Shown here piece after piece: positions 20,929 through 26,635 of a stretch of 26,635 bases of DNA. The notes beneath the pieces were generated by a model. It ran no database searches, was not told the DNA's origin, and was given only the letters and a program-made list of their open reading frames with translations. A program made the position numbers and the translations under genes. The DNA comes from a virus: positions 1-26,635 of the IMG/VR virus record IMGVR_UViG_3300036845_000315; one strand, given 5' to 3'. Numbering within the stretch: position 1 is the first letter of the stretch; every line of letters starts with the position of its first letter.

Positions 20929-22128
20929 CTATACTTCAATTATTTTGCCAGTAACATTATCTAATACACGACCTTTATATCCTTTAGGGCGTAATTCGTT
21001 GCCTCGTTTTGCAGTATCAAGACCAGTAATAATATCCATAGCCTCATTTTCAAGTCGCTCCCTAATTGGCTTCATTCTTTCGCGAGCTTGGCCTTCAATA
21101 TTACCAGGTACTTTACCTTTATTTTCATTTATAATCCTGTCACGGAGTTCGTATTCTTCAATATTAGCTTGGTCGGCTAAGGAATTTAGCTTCGATATGC
21201 CAATGATACCCTCTGGCGTATTCCATAAAGAAGGGAGCGAGCGTTGAAATACTCTTTCTAGATAGTTAGTTACTCGTGTTCCAGGACCGAAAGCTGATTG
21301 AGCATTCTGAGCTAGTCTACCAATCAACTTATTAGCAAGCTGAGAAGAATAATTGAGTCCAAAATCTTCTAAGCCTAATTTAGAGAGAAGTTGATAAGTT
21401 GTTCCACTTCTCAGATTACCTTTTCTAGCTAGATTCTCTAAAAGTTTATAGTCGCGAATGTTATCTTCGGATGCTTGTACTTGCTTATGATAAGGCGCTA
21501 AGTAGTCGCGAACATCCTTATTGCCTTTTAACTCATGCGCTTCTTTTTGAATATTAAGCTTTTCTTGCTCTATACGAGCATGAGGAGACGTAAATGCTTC
21601 TCCAAGTAGTCGAGATTTCTCCGCTTCAAAATTAGAAGGTTGTGCGTTAGATTGCGCTTGGAAATTACCTTGTCCTTGTTGTCCTGGCTGTTCAGCCTGT
21701 TGTTGACCTTGTTGACCTAAAAGACCAATAAGAGCCTCTGGAGAAATCTGAGATTGAGATAGGGCTTGTCTCATTAAGGGATTAACATTCTGATTCGTAA
21801 GAAAATCAGCAGCGTTGAAATTAGGTTGTTGTTGCTGAAGAGCTTGCATTCCTCCTTCAGGTTGCTGTTGAGTAGATTGAGCCTGTTGTTGGTCAATTAA
21901 TTGACCTAGCTCTCTCAACGCTATTGGGTTCTGAAGTAGAACTTTTTGTATTTCTGGTGGCGAATTAGTTATAAGACTGGTAGCTGAAGGTCCAAAGAAT
22001 TTAGAATAACTTTCTCTAGCATGCTGCTGCTTAACATGTTCTAATTTGCTTTGCGCTAATTGCTGAAGCCCAGTACCTAAAGCTGCACCCAGTCTTCCAC
22101 CAGCGCTTGAATCTGCTATTACTTGCAT
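20929..22128 (-). CDS. Candidate ejection (internal virion) protein 2
   Basis: 399 residues. The first 200 are very Gln-rich (blocks of QQQ between 75 and 165), preceded by a Gly/Ala stretch (SSAGGRLGAALGTGLQQL). The rest is charged helical (about 190-399, e.g. YHKQVQASEDNIRDYKLLEN). Such low-complexity, Gln-rich, helical proteins in this gene position are typical of P22-like DNA-ejection proteins, though no family domain is recognised directly. TAAGGAGATACT precedes the ATG at 22128. Confidence 0.6.
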   Translation of the reverse strand: MQVIADSSAGGRLGAALGTGLQQLAQSKLEHVKQQHARESYSKFFGPSATSLITNSPPEIQKVLLQNPIALRELGQLIDQQQAQSTQQQPEGGMQALQQQQPNFNAADFLTNQNVNPLMRQALSQSQISPEALIGLLGQQGQQQAEQPGQQGQGNFQAQSNAQPSNFEAEKSRLLGEAFTSPHARIEQEKLNIQKEAHELKGNKDVRDYLAPYHKQVQASEDNIRDYKLLENLARKGNLRSGTTYQLLSKLGLEDFGLNYSSQLANKLIGRLAQNAQSAFGPGTRVTNYLERVFQRSLPSLWNTPEGIIGISKLNSLADQANIEEYELRDRIINENKGKVPGNIEGQARERMKPIRERLENEAMDIITGLDTAKRGNELRPKGYKGRVLDNVTGKIIEV

Positions 22129-22137
22129 AGTATCTCC

Positions 22138-22764
22138 TTAGCGAGGTTGTATGTTTCTTAAGGCATTATTAAGCATATAGGACTGATAAAGTGATGGAGC
22201 CGCCTGAATAGCACCATTGAATAAATTCTCTCCAAAACCAGGCTGACTTTGCTGATAGAAGTTCTGGAAAGATGGACTCAATCCTAAAGAAAGTTGCTGT
22301 AATGCATTCTGCTGATTTTGTTGGCCATATTGATTTCTAAGTAGAGCCAACGTATCACCTAGTCCTCTGCCTGCTTGCCCTAATTGCGTAGCAAAAGCTC
22401 CAGAAGATAGTGCGTTATTACCTAACGATGCAAAGCGCTCTGCTATGGATGGTACTATATTTTGGTTGAATTGGTTTTGAGCATAGTTAGAGATATCTTC
22501 GAATCCAGCATATGGGTTCTGTAGATTTTGCTGTCCTTGTCCTAGAAGCATAGATAGAATTTGTTGTTGTTGAGGATTTAACGTTTGTGCTTGTTTTACG
22601 CCACCCTTTTCACCACCACTAAATAGGCCGCCTATACCACCTGCTACACCACCAAGAGCGCCACCGATAGCGGTACCTATACCGGGAGCAATCATACTAC
22701 CAATTGCCGCTCCGGTTCCTGCTCCGCCAAGGGTTCCTTGCAATCCTGATAACCAATTTGCCAT
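22138..22764 (-). CDS. Candidate ejection protein 1, glycine-zipper type
   Basis: 208 residues from the ATG at 22764 (GGGAG site upstream; the ATG at 22776 has none). Residues about 10-45 hold a glycine-zipper: repeated G-x-x-x-G and GG pairs (GAGTGAAIGSMIAPGIGTAI). This motif packs helices in membranes. The remainder is Gln/Asn/Ser-rich. It precedes the other two candidate ejection proteins, so the three probably form the ejection channel. Confidence 0.65.
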   Translation of the reverse strand: MANWLSGLQGTLGGAGTGAAIGSMIAPGIGTAIGGALGGVAGGIGGLFSGGEKGGVKQAQTLNPQQQQILSMLLGQGQQNLQNPYAGFEDISNYAQNQFNQNIVPSIAERFASLGNNALSSGAFATQLGQAGRGLGDTLALLRNQYGQQNQQNALQQLSLGLSPSFQNFYQQSQPGFGENLFNGAIQAAPSLYQSYMLNNALRNIQPR

Positions 22765-22776
22765 CGCCTCTCCCAT

Positions 22777-23304
22777 TTAAAATTTTACATACTCTAAGGT
22801 AACTTGAGAGTCGGTAAATGTTACTCCCGAGTTATTATTTATTAATACCTGCGTAGCGCTTGTTGTAACCTCTATATTATTACCCGAAGCTCCAGCAAAA
22901 GTTATAGGATACCCTACTAGCGTGCTCGTATTGGTTGCTGCTCCTGAGATAAACATCCACTTAAAGGTATTGGTCACCGTTATACCATGGTTTATAGCTG
23001 TTACGCCAGCACCTAATGCGCCGGTATTTATAGTCTTCTGGAATCCGGGGCGTAGCTGTAGAGGATCTGTAGAGTTAGGATTGAAATAAAGTTTACCATT
23101 AACGAATTCTTCATTGATATAGTAACCGGTAGCCTTGGTATTTAATGCCAGAACAATACTATTAATTGTCTGATAGAGACGCACCAGTAATTCTTTAAAC
23201 TCAGCGCTATTTACATTTACCTCATGTAGGCGAGCAACATCTAAAATAAACGTAGTGGGAATAAACGATCCCGTATTGATCTGTTGCTCAAGATTGTATG
23301 CCAT
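22777..23304 (-). CDS. Virion structural protein, short
   Basis: 175 residues. An N-terminal helical part (LDVARLHEVNVNSAEFKELL) is followed by a beta-rich C-terminal domain (INTGALGAGVTAINHGITV...FTDSQVTLEYV), a pattern seen in small adaptor or fibre-tip proteins of short-tailed phages. AAGGAG lies upstream of the ATG. It sits between tail-hub-like and ejection genes. No function is assigned firmly. Confidence 0.7.
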   Translation of the reverse strand: MAYNLEQQINTGSFIPTTFILDVARLHEVNVNSAEFKELLVRLYQTINSIVLALNTKATGYYINEEFVNGKLYFNPNSTDPLQLRPGFQKTINTGALGAGVTAINHGITVTNTFKWMFISGAATNTSTLVGYPITFAGASGNNIEVTTSATQVLINNNSGVTFTDSQVTLEYVKF

Positions 23305-23313
23305 CGTTTCTCC

Positions 23314-25551
23314 TTATTGGAACCTGTAACTTGTAGGTTGGGCATAGATACATATTGCATGCAAAGCAAAATCTGACTCCCATACTGCTACACTTCTCAT
23401 TTGAGCATCATTAAGGATCAATTGTAACTGTATAACTTCGCCATCAGCCTGGAAATAGACCGGGTGCCATAAACGAACTGCAGTTTCTTCTAGTGGTATA
23501 GGAGCCAGAGCACCATTGGCTGCGGTATAAGGAAAAGTATCCAGTGTTCCTGTGCCTAGAAGAACACCGTTACCAGCACTATCTTGAAGAATTGGAACGG
23601 TAGTAGTAGATACATAGAAATCAACCTGTATCTGTCCTTTGGCGGTACTATCTACCATGAAATCAACTTTGTTAATTGCAGCATTTCTGCCCTGTTTGGC
23701 ATAGAAGTTGTACTCTTTGGTGCTTATAGATATCTGACTTACACGAGCTACCAAACCCCCGCCTTTATAAGTACCTGTAACTATATCGAGAGGATTCGTA
23801 GGATCTATAGGCCCTATAACAACGTTATCCGGATCTGACATAGACTGCGATATGACTTGGTAAATTCTTCCATTGAAAACCTGAGATCCATCAGACCATA
23901 CAATACCCGTAATATAGATGTAATCTTCTTCGCGTAAGTTATTTTGGATTATGGTCAATGTTGTCGTATAGGCAGGACCCGATGTCTGAGCGATATTAGT
24001 TATCTGTAGCACAGGCGCGTTAGTAGGATCATCAGAATCGCAGATAAAAGTATAACCCTGCTGATTCCCTCCAATTACCTGCCTAAAGAGAGATTGGACT
24101 GCGCCACTATCCCATGATGATGACTCATCATTATCATCCCAGGTAACGGTAGTAGAGTCCCAAGTAGTTCCGGTGGTTGGCTGGAAATAACCAAAGGCGG
24201 TAATTGAATCGTCATTGAATGCCCAAGTTCCTGTTTTATAGTTAAGAACTAGAACCCTACGGGGATAGGGAAAGACTGAAGAGGCGTCTGTGTCAGGAAA
24301 TGTCCAGTAAACCATCTCTACAAAGAAATCACGAATACCATACACACGTTCAATACCGCTATCAGCATTATGAACCTGAAATACTTCGTTTGGTATCTTA
24401 TCGTCTACCCGCTCGACATTCGATCCATTACAGGCATGAATGCCGACATTGCCCACTCCAATACAGACTTTATCGAAAGGAACTATAGAGAATGTAGACT
24501 CTGCACCAAGTTCAGTATTGATCTGTTGCCACGTAAATGGATAAGCCTGGTTTCCCGTATAGACGAACTCCCATGTAGATCTCTCAAAATATACAATGAG
24601 ACGGTCTTTAACGAACTCTACTGTCACAATCTGTTCGGTGGTTGCTGCATCTATAAAGTTACCTTTATTGGGTAGATCTTGCCGCCATGCCATAGAGTCT
24701 AAGGGATCTCCAACCTGTGCATAACGAGCCCTATTAGGATAGTTAGTACCCGGCAATGACATAGCCGGACCTTCCCATGTATTGAAGGCTACTAATCTAC
24801 TTTTAAAAACGACTAATATTCGTGCACTATTTAAAAAATTGGGAGTGGCATCAATTTGGGGATTAAAGTTCTGCCATAAACCTCCAAAGAAATAGCGCAT
24901 GAAGTTAGGTTCATTGGGATTGAAATTGGTAACATAAAATACTAGATCTGATGCATTGGTTCCTGACCAGTTAGTAGCCCAGAAAAATTGTGAATCCGAG
25001 CCAAACCATTCTGCTGCACCGGGAACACCGGCACCCGCTAATCTATCCCATCCAGTGTTATAGGTATAGGCATACTTAGTATCGAATCCTATTATAGATT
25101 CATCTTCTAAGGTGCTTTGTTCATAGGTTAATAAACCCATTACTGGTAGTGACGGGTACCAATAAACGGTTGATGCTATTGCTGAGAAAGTGACCTGATT
25201 AGCTGCGGTTAACTGTGCTGTAACTGAAGAGGTACTCAGTAGGTTTTGCGGAAGGCCTGTAATGCTCACTACGGTAAAAACGTCAGCATTAATAGAGAAC
25301 TGTTGACCTACTACTATATTTTCTGGCGTCGTAACAACAAGGCCAGCAGGAGTAAGAGACATACGAAATCTAGATAATAATGGATCATCGCCCATCCAAC
25401 GTGAACCAAACCGTTTTCTTACACGTCCTCTAAAGACATACGCATTATTAAGTTCTGAGAATGCCTCGTCAGGAATGAGCCAAGGTTTATAGTTATTCTG
25501 TAAACCACTTTTCTCATCATAGGGCGCTATCAAAAAACGATCTGTTGCCAT
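23314..25551 (-). CDS. Large tail-hub-like / DNA-stabilisation protein
   Basis: 745 residues, beta-rich throughout. The N-terminus (FSELNNAYVFRGRVRKRFG, then GDDPLLSRF) is of the kind that opens P22 gp10-like or T7 gp12-like tail-tube proteins; the middle includes Trp-rich strands (AWRQDLPNKGNF, RSTWEFVYTGN). It is the largest of the late proteins, and lies just before the ejection group as gp10 does in P22. No single diagnostic motif is known to me, so the role is supported mostly by size and position. AGGAG precedes the ATG. Confidence 0.6.
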   Translation of the reverse strand: MATDRFLIAPYDEKSGLQNNYKPWLIPDEAFSELNNAYVFRGRVRKRFGSRWMGDDPLLSRFRMSLTPAGLVVTTPENIVVGQQFSINADVFTVVSITGLPQNLLSTSSVTAQLTAANQVTFSAIASTVYWYPSLPVMGLLTYEQSTLEDESIIGFDTKYAYTYNTGWDRLAGAGVPGAAEWFGSDSQFFWATNWSGTNASDLVFYVTNFNPNEPNFMRYFFGGLWQNFNPQIDATPNFLNSARILVVFKSRLVAFNTWEGPAMSLPGTNYPNRARYAQVGDPLDSMAWRQDLPNKGNFIDAATTEQIVTVEFVKDRLIVYFERSTWEFVYTGNQAYPFTWQQINTELGAESTFSIVPFDKVCIGVGNVGIHACNGSNVERVDDKIPNEVFQVHNADSGIERVYGIRDFFVEMVYWTFPDTDASSVFPYPRRVLVLNYKTGTWAFNDDSITAFGYFQPTTGTTWDSTTVTWDDNDESSSWDSGAVQSLFRQVIGGNQQGYTFICDSDDPTNAPVLQITNIAQTSGPAYTTTLTIIQNNLREEDYIYITGIVWSDGSQVFNGRIYQVISQSMSDPDNVVIGPIDPTNPLDIVTGTYKGGGLVARVSQISISTKEYNFYAKQGRNAAINKVDFMVDSTAKGQIQVDFYVSTTTVPILQDSAGNGVLLGTGTLDTFPYTAANGALAPIPLEETAVRLWHPVYFQADGEVIQLQLILNDAQMRSVAVWESDFALHAICIYAQPTSYRFQ

Positions 25552-25558
25552 GGTACTC

Positions 25559-26161
25559 CTAAAGCCCTATAACCATCCAAGAGAATTGAATTGTTCCACT
25601 ATTAGATGCAGTTGATGCTATAACCGTGAACTGTGTCTGCGCATATGACTGAACACAAACAAAATTGGTTATAGGAGCAGGTCCACCAGCGAGTCGAGTA
25701 AGTTGTGGAGCAGTCCAGAAAGTTGTAAATCCAGGGAAATTTGTGCCTACCAGTGCGGTTGCATAAACAACATTCTGCTGTACTACAGGTGAAGCCATGC
25801 TTCCAGTTCCCCATGCTATCTTGAGCCCTGAAGGCAAGTAGGTCCAGCCGTTAGTAGCTCCGGTTCCTATTGTCTTATAGCCGGTTATGGGAAATGCTGC
25901 TGCAGTTCCACGAGCCATCCATATATCGTTAATAGATGTTGGAGAGGCGCTTTGATTGAATAGGCCTATCTCTCCCGCTAAGAACGAAGGAGCACTACTT
26001 TGGGAAGGGAAGGTAACCATATCGTGCTTACCTTGACCCGTTAGGTTGAAATCTACATGATCCTGAGCAAAAGCTGTATCAATCACCGAGAAATTCTGAT
26101 TAATCGGTACGCGGGTTACCCCTAATGTTTGTCCCGTTAAAGGAATATTATTTAATGCCAT
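25559..26161 (-). CDS. Fibre/adaptor protein, gp53-like C-terminus
   Basis: 200 residues. The N-terminus (QTLGVTRVPINQNFSVIDTAF, then GQGKHDMVTFP) is a recurring virion-attachment segment in podophage fibre proteins; the C-terminal domain (LPSGLKIAWGTGSM, FTTFW, IQFSWMVIGL) resembles the gp53-type tail fibre C-terminal fold. TAAGGAGATAGT precedes the ATG. Likely a short fibre that joins the tail-hub-like protein encoded just after it. Confidence 0.7.
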   Translation of the reverse strand: MALNNIPLTGQTLGVTRVPINQNFSVIDTAFAQDHVDFNLTGQGKHDMVTFPSQSSAPSFLAGEIGLFNQSASPTSINDIWMARGTAAAFPITGYKTIGTGATNGWTYLPSGLKIAWGTGSMASPVVQQNVVYATALVGTNFPGFTTFWTAPQLTRLAGGPAPITNFVCVQSYAQTQFTVIASTASNSGTIQFSWMVIGL

Positions 26162-26177
26162 ACTATCTCCTTAATTT

Positions 26178-26582
26178 TTATATATGCTTCCAGATCCTTC
26201 TATGAATTATACTACTCACGGCTCCAGAAGTAATACCAAACTTTTCACACAAACTAGCATTAGAGAATCCTTGTTCCCACAACCTTCTTATCTTAAGTAC
26301 ATCCAAGGGAGACAATTTGCTACTTTGACGACCCTTATCCACCATATCCATGGTATTTTCTACATGCGTTCCAGCCCATAAGTGTTCAGGATTAACACAT
26401 GAAGGAATATCGCATAAATGACATATGAACATTCCTTCGGCAATCTTACCTTTAAATATCTCATAAGAAGCACGCGATGCTATTAACCATTTCTTCCCTT
26501 GCATAGAGAACTTCCCATAACCATTCCTTTTTTTAGCGCCAATCCATATCCAGCATGTATCAGACGTTTTCACATAGGCCAT
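26178..26582 (-). CDS. HNH endonuclease with C-terminal HTH (5' end unresolved)
   Basis: 134 residues from the ATG at 26582. An N-terminal CWIWIGAKKRNGYGKF segment (10-25) and the HNH core (ICHLCDIPSCVNPEHLWAGTHVEN, 53-76; His55, Asn64, His67, Asn76) are typical of homing-type endonucleases, with a C-terminal HTH-like part (VLKIRRLWEQGFSNASLCEKFGITSGAVSSII) for DNA specificity. No in-frame stop occurs between 26582 and the right edge, and family members usually have residues before the Cys-Trp, so the true start may lie outside. No strong Shine-Dalgarno is seen at 26582. Confidence 0.8.
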   Translation of the reverse strand: MAYVKTSDTCWIWIGAKKRNGYGKFSMQGKKWLIASRASYEIFKGKIAEGMFICHLCDIPSCVNPEHLWAGTHVENTMDMVDKGRQSSKLSPLDVLKIRRLWEQGFSNASLCEKFGITSGAVSSIIHRRIWKHI

Positions 26583-26635
26583 AAACCTACAAATATCTGA
26601 GCAGAAGGCATGGGCATACTTTTTATAGCATGAAT

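Overview
The window looks like most of the genome of a short-tailed (podovirus-type, P22-like) DNA phage. It is AT-rich and tightly packed, with ATGA, GTGA and TAGTG stop/start overlaps and strong Shine-Dalgarno sites. Clear phage markers are a P22-type portal protein, a terminase large subunit with both ATPase and nuclease motifs, terminase-small-like helix-turn-helix proteins, a RusA resolvase, two ERF-type annealing proteins, three candidate ejection proteins, a large tail-hub-like protein and several fibre or decoration proteins. The host cannot be read from the sequence. I see no rRNA, tRNA, CRISPR array, polymerase, convincing endolysin or complete integrase.

Layout. (1) 1-11630, minus strand, read right to left. 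It starts with a small Cro/CI-like protein (11630), then small early genes, an ERF protein, more small genes, a winged-helix replication-like protein, RusA, two terminase-small-like paralogs, terminase large subunit, portal, a small protein, and the first codons of the next gene running off the left edge. (2) 11631-11781: a compact divergent control region with two near-consensus sigma70-type promoters and dyad symmetries. (3) 11782-14047, plus strand: five genes including a second ERF protein. (4) 14046-14079: a terminator for the minus-strand late operon. (5) 14105-26635, minus strand: late structural genes, read right to left: HNH endonuclease, fibre protein, tail-hub-like protein, virion protein, three ejection-type proteins, fibre-like protein, two small paralogous virion proteins, two C1q-domain fibre proteins, and a 33-residue membrane protein. 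(6) 19167-19638: a plus-strand cassette (ribbon-helix-helix protein, two-CxxC zinc-ribbon protein, acidic 36-residue protein) with its own promoter, lying antisense inside the late operon (a moron-like insertion).

How it fits together. The divergent promoters probably set the balance between the leftward early/packaging operon and the rightward operon. Packaging and portal genes run off the left edge and tail genes enter from the right edge in the same direction. In P22-like order the scaffold, coat and head-completion genes lie between portal and tail hub, so on a circular or permuted map the missing capsid genes would join the two ends of this window. The most interesting items are the two ERF proteins in opposing operons, the antisense regulatory cassette, the C1q-domain fibre pair, the terminase-small tandem duplication and the divergent control region.
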